Assembly: GCF_008630535.1 (NCBI RefSeq)
Contig: NZ_VWPH01000019.1
Location: 1-64,000 of the forward strand
Length of the DNA: 64,000 nt
Source of the DNA: Saccharopolyspora hirsuta
Lineage (GTDB): Bacteria; Actinomycetota; Actinomycetes; Mycobacteriales; Pseudonocardiaceae
Direction: 5' to 3'
Position 1 is the stretch's first letter; each line of letters starts with the position of its first letter. The position numbers and the translations under genes were made by a program. Below, one piece after another: positions 57,666 to 64,000 of this stretch. Under the pieces are notes generated by a model, which had not been told where the DNA came from, did no database searches, and worked only from the letters and a program-made list of their open reading frames with translations.

Positions 57666-57692
57666 GAGAACGCCTCGTGGACAAGCGTTCTC
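57666..57692. promoter_or_regulatory. Inverted repeat between sigC and the PepSY gene
   Basis: GAGAACGC (57666-57673) and GCGTTCTC (57685-57692) form a perfect 8-bp dyad with an 11-base centre, about 33 bases before the sigC ATG. It could be an operator for a metal-responsive or stress regulator. It is less likely an ECF promoter because the AAC/CGTT spacing is about two bases short. Confidence 0.5.
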
Positions 57693-57724
57693 GTCGGCGC
57701 GGTCCGGCGGTAGCCTGCGTGATC

Positions 57725-58270
57725 ATGAGCAGCTCCGCGGTCGACGACACCCGGCTGACCGACCTCGCGTTCGCCGCGGGGCGCGGCGACCGGGCCGCAC
57801 TGGAGGCGTTCGTCCGCGCCACGCAACGCGACGTGTGGCGCTTCCTGGCCCACCTCGCCGACGCCCGCAGCGCCGACGACCTGGCCCAGGAGACCTACCT
57901 GCGGGCGCTGCGCAGCCTGCCCCGCTTCGAAGGGCGCTCCTCGGCGCGGACCTGGCTGCTCTCGATCGCCCGCCGGGTGGCGGTCGACCAGGTGCGCTAC
58001 GAGCGCGCGCGACCGGTGTCCCCGGTCGATGCGGCCACAGTGGACAGTCCGCGGCGCGGGTTCGAGGAGCTCGTGGAGCTCACCGTCATGCTCGACGACC
58101 TGGACCCGGAGCGGCGCGAGGCGCTGCTGCTCACCCAGGTCCTGGGGTTGTCCTACCAGGAGACCGCCGAGGTGTGCGGCTGCCCGGTCGGTACCGTGCG
58201 CTCCAGGGTCGCGCGAGCGCGGGAGGACCTGCTGGGGGACCGTCGGCGCCGATCCGAGGAAATCGGGTGA
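57725..58270 (+). CDS. sigC: ECF sigma factor SigC
   Basis: A 181-residue ECF sigma factor closely resembling mycobacterial SigC. Region 2 has 'ALEAFVRATQRDVWRFLAHL' and 'SADDLAQETYLRALRSLPRF', then 'SSARTWLLSIARRVAVDQVR'. Region 4 has 'EALLLTQVLGLSYQETAEVC' and 'GCPVGTVRSRVARAREDLL', all close to SigC of M. tuberculosis. ATG 57725 is taken; a GTG two codons earlier (57719), eight bases after TAGCCT, would fit a leaderless start. It is followed at 35 bases by a zinc-finger membrane protein that may be its anti-sigma factor. Mycobacterial SigC is associated with copper acquisition; that role is inference here. Confidence 0.9.
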   Translation: MSSSAVDDTRLTDLAFAAGRGDRAALEAFVRATQRDVWRFLAHLADARSADDLAQETYLRALRSLPRFEGRSSARTWLLSIARRVAVDQVRYERARPVSPVDAATVDSPRRGFEELVELTVMLDDLDPERREALLLTQVLGLSYQETAEVCGCPVGTVRSRVARAREDLLGDRRRRSEEIG

Positions 58271-58304
58271 GACCGGGAACTACGGGAATGCGGGCGACGA
58301 CTGG

Positions 58305-59009
58305 ATGGACGTGGACTGTGCGCACTTTCGCGAGGGGATCTCAGCGCGGCTGGACGGCGAGGACCCGCCGATGCCCGCGGCGGAGCTCGACGAGCACCTG
58401 GCGGGCTGCGCGGACTGCCGGGAGTGGCAGCGCGGCGCGGTCGAGCTGACCCGGCGGCTGCGCGTCCGCCCGGCCGAACCGGCGCCGGACCTGGTCGGCG
58501 GCGTGCTGGCGGCGCGGCCCCACCGGCGGCGCTGGCCGCGGCTGCTGCTCGCCTGCGTGGCGCTGTGCCAGCTGCTGGTCGGGCTGGTGCAGGCGACCGG
58601 CCTGGTCGACCTCGGCCACGGCGGTCACCTGAGCGAGCACCTGTTCAACGAGAGCACGGCCTGGAACCTGGCGCTGGGCGTGGGACTGCTGCTGAGCGCG
58701 CTGCGGCCGCGGACGGCCTCCGGCCTGCTGCCGGTGCTTTCGGCCTTCCTGGTGGTGCTGACCGGGTTCAGCGTGGTCGACCTGCTCAACGACGCGGTCC
58801 CCGCCGCGCGGCTGCTCTCGCACGGGTTCCTCGTCGCGGGCCTGGTCCTGCTGATCGTGGTGCGCCGCGACCACCGCAACGCCCCGAAGCCCGGTGCTGC
58901 CGAACCGCCCGGGCACCGGGCGAGCACCGAGCGGGCCGCCGAACCGCCGGACCAGGACGGCGAGACCGAGCGCAGGCACCTCCGCCCGGTCAGCCACCAC
59001 GCCGCCTGA
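58305..59009 (+). CDS. Putative zinc anti-sigma factor (zf-HC2 plus four helices)
   Basis: A 234-residue protein. The N-terminal ~60 residues are a ZAS-type domain with 'HLAGCADCREW' (HxxxCxxC, residues about 31-38) and an upstream Cys in 'VDCAHFREGISARLDGE'. Four hydrophobic helices follow (about residues 80-105, 122-137, 142-165 and 170-190), then a polar tail rich in Pro, Glu and Arg. The order sigC-zinc finger membrane protein is the usual ECF/anti-sigma arrangement. M. tuberculosis SigC has no known anti-sigma partner, so a direct role needs proof. Start ATG at 58305; GGGCGAC is only a weak ribosome site. Confidence 0.75.
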   Translation: MDVDCAHFREGISARLDGEDPPMPAAELDEHLAGCADCREWQRGAVELTRRLRVRPAEPAPDLVGGVLAARPHRRRWPRLLLACVALCQLLVGLVQATGLVDLGHGGHLSEHLFNESTAWNLALGVGLLLSALRPRTASGLLPVLSAFLVVLTGFSVVDLLNDAVPAARLLSHGFLVAGLVLLIVVRRDHRNAPKPGAAEPPGHRASTERAAEPPDQDGETERRHLRPVSHHAA

Positions 59010-59010
59010 C

Positions 59011-59030
59011 GCTGCGCCGTTCGGCGCAGC
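59011..59030 (+). terminator. Compact hairpin terminator after the sigC operon
   Basis: GCTGCGCCG-TT-CGGCGCAGC, a perfect 9-bp stem with a two-base loop starting two bases past the stop. Confidence 0.75.
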
Positions 59031-59169
59031 TGGACCGGGTCCGGTGGCGCAGGGGCTTGATCTCGCGGGTCGGCTTGGGCAAGCTGTGCGGCGCAGAACG
59101 GGCGAGTCGGGGCCCGGCGCGGTGGCCGGGGATGCGTCCGGTGGAACCCGCTCGCCTGGAGGCACGCCG

Positions 59170-60102
59170 ATGCTCACCCCCGACGACGTGCGCAACGTGG
59201 TCTTCGCCAGGGCCTGGCGCCGCGAACGCGGCTACGACGAGGCCGAGGTGGACGCGTTCCTCGAACGCGTCGTGGCGACCTTGCGCGGCAAGCCGGTGGT
59301 GACCGCGCGCGACGTGCTGACGGTCCGGTTCAGCCCGCGCAAGCGCGGTTCGAGGGCTTACAAGAAGACGCAGGTCGACGCCTTCCTGGACCAGATCGCG
59401 CTCACCTTGATGAAGCGCGAGGTCCGCGAGGACCGGAAACGACCGGTGACGCGGCGCGCCGAGCCGAAGCCCCGCCCCCAGCCGAAGACCGAGATCGTGC
59501 GGCGCAGCGAGGAGCCGAAGCAGGCCGAGCTGGTGGCCCACCCCGGCTTCGACCAGGCCGGACCGCAGCAGCCCGCGGTGGACAAGGCCGAGGTGGACGC
59601 GTTCGTGGACCGCGTCGCGGCGACGCTGCGCGGAGCCGACACCCTGACCGCGCAGGACCTGCTGACCGCCCGGTTCAACCCGCCGAAGCCCGGCCACCCC
59701 GGCTACCAGGAGGCGGGTGTGGTGGCGTTCCTGGTGATGGTGTCGGCCAGCCTCAAGCACCTGGCGCCGCGCGAACGGGCCATCCCGGCGCAGCGGATGC
59801 CGATCGCCCAGGCCTTCCGCCGGATGCCCAGCACCCCGAAGCTGACCGCGGAAGCGATCGGCAGCGTGGTGTTCAGCGAGGCGACGGCGGGGGAGCGCGG
59901 CTACGACGTGGACGAGGTCGACGCCCTGCTCGACCGCGTGGCGGCGACCCTGCGCGGGGTCGACGCGCTGACCGCCGACGAGGTGCGCTCCGCGGAGTTC
60001 CGCGAGGCCGAGGCGGGCGGGTACGACCCCGACGAGGTCGACGCCCTGCTCGACCTGGTCGCCGAGCACCTGGACGCCGCACCGGCGCCGGACCGCGCCT
60101 AG
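59170..60102 (+). CDS. Protein of six DivIVA-type repeats
   Basis: A 310-residue protein made of DivIVA-domain-like units. The repeating theme is 'LTxxDV...F......RGYDxxEVDAFLxRVxATLRG'. Copies begin near residues 1, 44, 136 (partial: 'KAEVDAFVDRVAATLRG'), 159, 225 and 263, with two degenerate ones ('YKKTQVDAFLDQIALTL', 'YQEAGVVAFLVMVSASL'). A basic linker (residues ~80-115) separates copies 2 and 3. DivIVA/Wag31 domains bind curved membrane and form coiled coils, but no long coiled coil is seen here. ATG with GGAGG seven bases upstream. The stop shares CTAG with the convergent TetR gene. Confidence 0.8.
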   Translation: MLTPDDVRNVVFARAWRRERGYDEAEVDAFLERVVATLRGKPVVTARDVLTVRFSPRKRGSRAYKKTQVDAFLDQIALTLMKREVREDRKRPVTRRAEPKPRPQPKTEIVRRSEEPKQAELVAHPGFDQAGPQQPAVDKAEVDAFVDRVAATLRGADTLTAQDLLTARFNPPKPGHPGYQEAGVVAFLVMVSASLKHLAPRERAIPAQRMPIAQAFRRMPSTPKLTAEAIGSVVFSEATAGERGYDVDEVDALLDRVAATLRGVDALTADEVRSAEFREAEAGGYDPDEVDALLDLVAEHLDAAPAPDRA

Positions 60103-60707
60103 TCGGCGTCGAGCAGTCGCTGCAGCGCGTCGAAGGCTCGCGCCGCCAGGGGTTCGACCGCGGCGGCGATCTCGTCGTGGTCCTGCTCGGCGAGCGTGCG
60201 CCGCTGCACCTCGCGGAACAACGTCCGGTGCACGGCGACGACGTGCGCGGCGACCAGTTCGGCGGTGAACTCGTCGAACTCGTCGGTCAGCGCGGCCGCC
60301 AGCGGGGCTTCCCGCTCCTCGTGGATCTCCCGGAGCCTGGCCAGCAGGGTGGGGCTCCCGGTGATCAGGCGGACGAAGTCCGGACCGGCGAACCCGAGCA
60401 TCGCATCGCGGCGGGCCAGGTCCGCGAAGTAGGCGCGGCGCAGCGCGGCCAGCGGTGATTCGCCGTCGCGGCGACCGGCGACGACCTCGCCGAGGCGCGC
60501 GACGAACTCCTCGTGGATGTCGAGGACCAGGTCCTCCTTGCGCGGGAAGTGGTTGGTGACGGTCATCTTCGCCACCCCGGCGGCCGCGGCCACCTGCGCG
60601 ATCGTCACGTCCTCGAACCCGCGCTCGGTGAACAGCCGGGTGGCGATGTCGGAGATCTCCTGCCGCGTCTGCCGCTTGCGCCGGTCCCGCAACCCCGTCG
60701 TGCTCAT
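60099..60707 (-). CDS. TetR-family regulator of the exporter-Mca operon
   Basis: A 202-residue TetR regulator. The HTH is canonical: 'ISDIATRLFTERGFEDVTIA' and 'VAAAAGVAKMTVTNHFPRKE'. The ligand domain has no recognised specificity. Its ATG follows TAAACT by seven bases, a leaderless-type start. It is divergent from a DHA2 exporter, with a perfect 7-bp inverted repeat in between that is very likely its operator. The stop overlaps the DivIVA-repeat gene's stop in CTAG. Confidence 0.92.
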   Translation of the reverse strand: MSTTGLRDRRKRQTRQEISDIATRLFTERGFEDVTIAQVAAAAGVAKMTVTNHFPRKEDLVLDIHEEFVARLGEVVAGRRDGESPLAALRRAYFADLARRDAMLGFAGPDFVRLITGSPTLLARLREIHEEREAPLAAALTDEFDEFTAELVAAHVVAVHRTLFREVQRRTLAEQDHDEIAAAVEPLAARAFDALQRLLDAD

Positions 60708-60733
60708 GACACCCAGTTTAGACCAGACCCAGA

Positions 60734-60752
60734 AATTAGGCTTGACCTAATT
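60734..60752. promoter_or_regulatory. TetR operator candidate
   Basis: AATTAGG-CTTGA-CCTAATT, perfect 7-bp arms around five bases, 19 bp in total, in the intergenic region between tetR and the exporter. It covers the exporter's -35 box. Confidence 0.85.
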
Positions 60753-60771
60753 AGTGGGTTCGACATAAGTT
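60742..60771 (+). promoter_or_regulatory. Promoter of the exporter-mca operon
   Basis: TTGACC (60742-60747), an 18-base spacer and TAAGTT (60766-60771) lie ~30 bases before the exporter ATG. The -35 overlaps the right part of the TetR operator, which explains repression. Confidence 0.6.
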
Positions 60772-60803
60772 TCGTTCGGTCTTTCGAACGGGAGGAGGTG
60801 ACC

Positions 60804-62213
60804 ATGACGGCTCCGGTGAGCGCCCGCGCGGCGCGTTCGACCGAACGGGCGGACGCCGAGATGTGGCGCGCCGCGGGGATCTTGCTCTGCGCCGCCGTCC
60901 TGGCCGGGCTGGACGCGACGATCGTCAACGTCGGCATCGACGCGGTCGCGCGGGACCTCGGTGCGCCGCTGAGCACCGTGCAGTGGGTGATGACCGGATA
61001 CCTGCTCGCGGTGTCGGTGGTGATGCCGATCTCCGGCTGGGTCTCGGAGCGGTTCGGCGCCAAGCGGACGTGGCTGTTCTCGGTGGCGGTGTTCGTCGGC
61101 GGGTCGGCGCTGTGCGGGCTCGCCTGGTCGGCCCCGGCGCTGATCGCGTTCCGCGTGGTGCAGGGCATCGGCGGCGGGATGATGCAGCCGGTCGGCCAGG
61201 CGATGGTGGCCCAAGCCGCCGGACCTTCCCGGATGGGGCGGGTCATGGCCGTGACCTCGGTGCCGGTGATGTTCGCGCCGGTGCTCGGCCCGGTGCTCGG
61301 CGGGCTGATCGTGCAGGGCCTGGACTGGCGGTGGATGTTCCTGGTCAACCTGCCGATCGGCGCGGCCGTGCTGCTGGTCGCGGTGCGCTGGCTGCCGTCG
61401 ATCGGCGCCCGGACCCCGCAGAACCGGCTGGACCTGCGCGGGCTCGTGCTGATCTCGCCGGGCCTGGCGGCGCTGGTCTACGGGTTCACCGCGGCGGGGG
61501 AGGCGGGCGGCTTCACCGCGCCCGGAACGCTCGCGCCGCTGCTGCTCGGGGCGGCGCTGCTGGTCGCCTACGCGGTGCACGCACTGCGCGGTGCTGAGGT
61601 GCCGCTGATCGACCTGCGGTTCTTCGCCAGGCGGGGATTCGCCGCCGCCACCGGCAACTCGTTCCTGCTCGGGGCTTCGCTGTACAGCTCGATGCTGCTG
61701 ATCCCGCTGTACTACCAGCAGGTCCAGCAGGTCAGCGCGCTGGCGGCCGGACTGCTGCTGGCCCCGCAGGCGTTCGGCACGGCGATCACCACCTACCTGG
61801 CCGGGCGGCTGACCGACCGGCTCGGACCGCGCCCGCTGCTGCTCACCGGCATCGGCGCAGCCCTGGCGGGGACGCTGGCCTTCACCCAGCTCGCGGCCGG
61901 ACCACCGGGCTGGCTGCTGACCGCGTCCCTGGTGCTCCGCGGCATCGGGATGGGCCTGACCATGGCGCCCGGCATGACCGCGGTCTACCGCAGCGTGGCC
62001 CGCCACGAGGCGCCGCGAGCGGCGAGCGCGCTGAACGTGCTCAACCGGGTCGGCGGTTCGCTCGGCACAGCGCTGCTGGTCGTCGTGCTGCAGAACGGCG
62101 ACCCGAATCCGGCGGCGGCGTTCGGCGACACGTTCTGGTGGGCCTTCGGCCTCACCGCGCTGAGCCTCGTCCCCGCCTTCCTGTTCCCGTCCCGAGAAGG
62201 GGAATCGACATGA
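60804..62213 (+). CDS. DHA2 (EmrB/QacA)-family MFS exporter
   Basis: A 469-residue drug/H+ antiporter with about 14 helices. The N-terminal 'LAGLDATIVNVGIDAVARDL' is the DHA2 motif D1, 'GWVSERFGAKRTWLFSVAVF' motif A, 'RVVQGIGGGMMQPVGQAM' motif B, and 'VMFAPVLGPVLGGLIV' motif C. ATG with GGGAGGAGG upstream. The stop overlaps the mca start (ATGA). A pairing of exporter and mycothiol amidase suggests it carries out the mercapturate-like product of Mca or the parent toxin; this is inference. Confidence 0.93.
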   Translation: MTAPVSARAARSTERADAEMWRAAGILLCAAVLAGLDATIVNVGIDAVARDLGAPLSTVQWVMTGYLLAVSVVMPISGWVSERFGAKRTWLFSVAVFVGGSALCGLAWSAPALIAFRVVQGIGGGMMQPVGQAMVAQAAGPSRMGRVMAVTSVPVMFAPVLGPVLGGLIVQGLDWRWMFLVNLPIGAAVLLVAVRWLPSIGARTPQNRLDLRGLVLISPGLAALVYGFTAAGEAGGFTAPGTLAPLLLGAALLVAYAVHALRGAEVPLIDLRFFARRGFAAATGNSFLLGASLYSSMLLIPLYYQQVQQVSALAAGLLLAPQAFGTAITTYLAGRLTDRLGPRPLLLTGIGAALAGTLAFTQLAAGPPGWLLTASLVLRGIGMGLTMAPGMTAVYRSVARHEAPRAASALNVLNRVGGSLGTALLVVVLQNGDPNPAAAFGDTFWWAFGLTALSLVPAFLFPSREGEST

Positions 62214-63079
62214 CCTTGCGCCTGATGAGCGTGCACGCCCACCCCGACGACGAGTCCAGCAAGGGCGCCGCGACCCTGGCCCGCTACGCCGCCGAGGGGG
62301 TGGAGGTCCTCGTCGTCACCTGCACCGGCGGTGAGCGCGGTGATGTGCTCAACGGAGCTCTGGACCGTCCGGAGATCCGGGAGAACATCGCCGAGATCCG
62401 CCGGCAGGAGATGGCGGCGGCGGCCGAGATCCTCGGCGTGCGGCAGCAGTTCCTCGGGTTCACCGACTCCGGGCTGCCCGCGGCGGGCGAGCAGCTGCCC
62501 GCCGGGTGCTTCGCGCTGGAGCCCACCGAGGTCGCGGCCGCCGCGCTGGTGGCGGTCATCCGGGAGTTCCGACCGCACGTGGTCATCACCTACGACGAGT
62601 CCGGCGGCTACCCGCACCCGGACCACATCAAGACCCACGAGGTCGCGGTCGCGGCCTTCGACGCGGCAGGGGACCCGAAGCGCTGCCCGGACGCCGGAAC
62701 GGCGTGGCAGCCGCTCAAGCTCTACTACCAGGTCGCGCTGTCCCGGAAGTGGTTCCAGGCCCTGCACGAGGCGATGCTGCACCGGGGCGTCGACTCGCTG
62801 ATGGGGCCGGTGCTCGACGAATGGCCCGACGACGCCCCGGAACTGGAGGTCACCACCCGCGTGCACTGCCCCGAGCACTTCGAGACCAGGGACCGCGCCG
62901 CGCTCGCGCACGCCACCCAGATGGGCCCGGACAGCCCGTTCTTCGCCCACCCCAGGGAGATCGAGCGGGAGATCTGGCCCACCGAGGACTACCACCTCGC
63001 CAGGTCGTCGGTGCCCACCGAGGTCCCCGAGCACGACCTGTTCGCCGGGGTCCGGGAGGTCAGCGCCAGGTCATCTTGA
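62210..63079 (+). CDS. mca: Mycothiol S-conjugate amidase
   Basis: A 289-residue zinc amidase of the PIG-L/LmbE fold. Mca cleaves mycothiol S-conjugates of electrophiles to glucosaminyl-inositol and an N-acetylcysteine conjugate, which is exported. The zinc motif 'SVHAHPDDESSKGAATLARY', 'TCTGGERGDVLNG' and the late His in 'GYPHPDHIKTHEVA' are all intact. 'TQMGPDSPFFAHPREI' is a typical C-terminal element that separates Mca from MshB. Length is normal. ATG with GAAGGGG; translationally coupled to the exporter. Presence of mycothiol metabolism supports an actinomycete host. Confidence 0.93.
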   Translation: MTLRLMSVHAHPDDESSKGAATLARYAAEGVEVLVVTCTGGERGDVLNGALDRPEIRENIAEIRRQEMAAAAEILGVRQQFLGFTDSGLPAAGEQLPAGCFALEPTEVAAAALVAVIREFRPHVVITYDESGGYPHPDHIKTHEVAVAAFDAAGDPKRCPDAGTAWQPLKLYYQVALSRKWFQALHEAMLHRGVDSLMGPVLDEWPDDAPELEVTTRVHCPEHFETRDRAALAHATQMGPDSPFFAHPREIEREIWPTEDYHLARSSVPTEVPEHDLFAGVREVSARSS

Positions 63080-63321
63080 TCTCGCGCTGGAACTCGACGT
63101 ACCCGGCGCGGCGGGAGGCGCGTTGTCGAGGTCGACCACGTCGAGGATCCTCGGTGTGGCGTCGCCCGGTCGGCTCCACCAGGCCACGCGGGCCAGCATC
63201 CGGTCGCCGCGCAGCGCGACCCACATCGACTCCGGTCGTCGGCCAGCTCCTCGTTGAGCGTGCAGGGCAGCCGGGAGAACAGTTCGAGCTCGTCGCGCCC
63301 GGTGATCGGGCGCATGGTCAC
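63071..63321 (-). pseudogene. GNAT acetyltransferase relic
   Basis: About 80 codons of a GNAT-like protein in two frames. The N-terminal part 'TMRPITGRDELELFSRLPC' reads from a GTG at 63321 (or the ATG at 63315); near 63230 the reading switches frame to 'ESMWVALRGDRMLARVAWW' and 'ILDVVDLDNA', then runs out in Ser/Arg-rich sequence with a stop at 63071, overlapping the mca end. The acetyl-CoA-binding half is missing. Non-functional. Confidence 0.65.
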
Positions 63322-63416
63322 GGTCAAGGCGCGCTCTAGGAGAAGGCGGGATGACGTGCAGCCCAGTTCCCGAAGTCGCGCCGAAATCCGGTTGCGGGCC
63401 ACCGGATACTGGAGCG

Positions 63417-64000
63417 GTGACCCCGGACGACCACCGAACCCGCACCAGGAGGGGGCTGGCCGCGGCGGTGGCCGCCGCGCGCGGCGCGGGTCTGCCGACC
63501 GCGGACCCGCAGGTCGTCTCCGAGCGGGGCAACCTGGTCGTGCACCTGGCACCGGAGCCCGTCGTCGCCCGGGTCGCCACCTCGACCGCGTGGACCCGCA
63601 GCGACCCGTCGGCCTGGTTGGCGCGGGAGGTCTCCGTCGCCGCGCACGCGGCCCGGCGAGGAGCAGCGGTCATCCCGCCCGCGCCGGGCGTGGATCCGGG
63701 GCCGCACCAGCGCGACGGGTTCTGGGTGAGCTTCTGGACCTACCTGCCGTGCTCGCCGCAGCGGGCGGATGCCGAGTCCTGCGGCGAGTCCCTGGCCCGG
63801 TTGCACCTCGCGCTGGCCGATTACCCGGACGAGCTGCCGTGGTTGACCCCGGTCCGGGACCAGATCCAGGACGGTCTCGCGGCGCTGGAGCGCGAGCACG
63901 TGCTGTCTTCAGCCGAGCTGAAAGCCCTGCGGGTGCGGCACGAGGCGGTGCTCGCCGAGGTGGACGGCATCGGCGGTCCGGCTGCGGTCCTGCACGGCGA
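63417..64000 (+). CDS. Aminoglycoside-phosphotransferase-like protein (3' end beyond the window)
   Basis: An open frame of ~194 codons running off the right edge. It begins GTG with 'RRGLAAAVAAARGAGLPTAD', continues 'QVVSERGNLVVHLAPEPVVA', then has a kinase-type middle 'GFWVSFWTYLP' and 'ESLARLHLALADYPDELPWL', and ends at 'AVLHG' followed by the first two bases of a likely Asp codon. This is the start of the APH catalytic 'HGD' motif. It belongs to the APH/choline-kinase-like phosphotransferase family; the substrate is unknown. GATACT six bases before GGAGCG-GTG may be a -10. Confidence 0.72.
   Translation, partial: MTPDDHRTRTRRGLAAAVAAARGAGLPTADPQVVSERGNLVVHLAPEPVVARVATSTAWTRSDPSAWLAREVSVAAHAARRGAAVIPPAPGVDPGPHQRDGFWVSFWTYLPCSPQRADAESCGESLARLHLALADYPDELPWLTPVRDQIQDGLAALEREHVLSSAELKALRVRHEAVLAEVDGIGGPAAVLHG

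Noticed and set aside
57666..57692. ECF autoregulatory promoter (GAGAAC...CGTT) before sigC
   Set aside because: The distance between the elements is about 14 bases, shorter than the usual 16-17, and the elements form a perfect dyad; kept only as a possible operator.
1..64000. CRISPR arrays, insertion sequences, integrases, rRNA or tRNA genes
   Set aside because: No regularly spaced repeats, transposase or integrase motifs, or structured RNA genes were recognised anywhere in the window.

Overview
The window reads as a chromosomal segment of a high-GC actinomycete, most likely of the order Pseudonocardiales (Saccharopolyspora/Pseudonocardiaceae-like). This is inferred from gene content and codon use, not from a marker gene. 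The supporting signs are strong G/C at third codon positions, many GTG starts, leaderless promoters, a mycothiol S-conjugate amidase, an EspG/EspC/PPE-like type VII secretion set, an ortholog-like SigC, a LAL-type LuxR regulator and a Zur-type box before a cysteine-free L36 gene. No rRNA, tRNA, CRISPR array, insertion sequence or prophage was found.

Layout, left part (1-26790). Two CNNM/CorC-type CBS proteins open the window and end at a strong hairpin. Then come a thiolase-like/DUF35/DinB-like operon, a class F sortase with a repeat-rich surface protein, and an AT-richer island dense in GATC. An MFS exporter and a secreted trypsin-like protease follow, then a complete pqqABCDE operon read leftward. 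Next are a nucleotidyltransferase-like gene, a secreted NLP (NPP1) protein, a HAD/MFS pair, a secreted glycerophosphodiesterase and a large beta-helix membrane protein. A six-gene type VII secretion accessory island (PPE-like, small partner, EspG, YbaB/EbfC, EspC-like, WXG-type repeat protein) precedes a LAL regulator and a second exported trypsin.

Middle part (27000-48600). This holds a peptidase C15-like exported protein and a truncated phoD relic abutting a GNAT gene with its own promoter. A LacI regulator is divergent from a cysteine-dioxygenase-like gene plus a frameshifted aromatic-lyase-fold gene, with tandem operators between them. The rest is mostly metabolic: MetE-like, AI-2E transporter, methyltransferase, PhzF, cupin, SDR, PTP-like, nucleoside hydrolase, frameshifted lipase, aldo-keto reductase, the L36 paralogue, a flavoprotein, RtcB, a GntR-asparaginase pair and a crotonase.

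Right part (48600-64000). A phosphodiester glycosidase, a beta-propeller protein with a Baeyer-Villiger monooxygenase under a palindromic operator, and a nitroreductase/universal-stress pair lead into a SigC module (SigC, candidate zinc anti-sigma, PepSY and His/Met-bearing membrane proteins). A protein built of DivIVA-like repeats follows, then a TetR-DHA2 exporter-Mca module that looks like a mycothiol-dependent detoxification-and-export unit. The window ends in a GNAT relic and a partial aminoglycoside-phosphotransferase-like gene.

Four genes are visibly broken (phoD, lyase, lipase, GNAT). The best candidates for undescribed biology are the LacI/cysteine dioxygenase/MIO-less lyase locus, the stand-alone type VII island, the SigC module with a possible anti-sigma factor, and the TetR-exporter-Mca operon.
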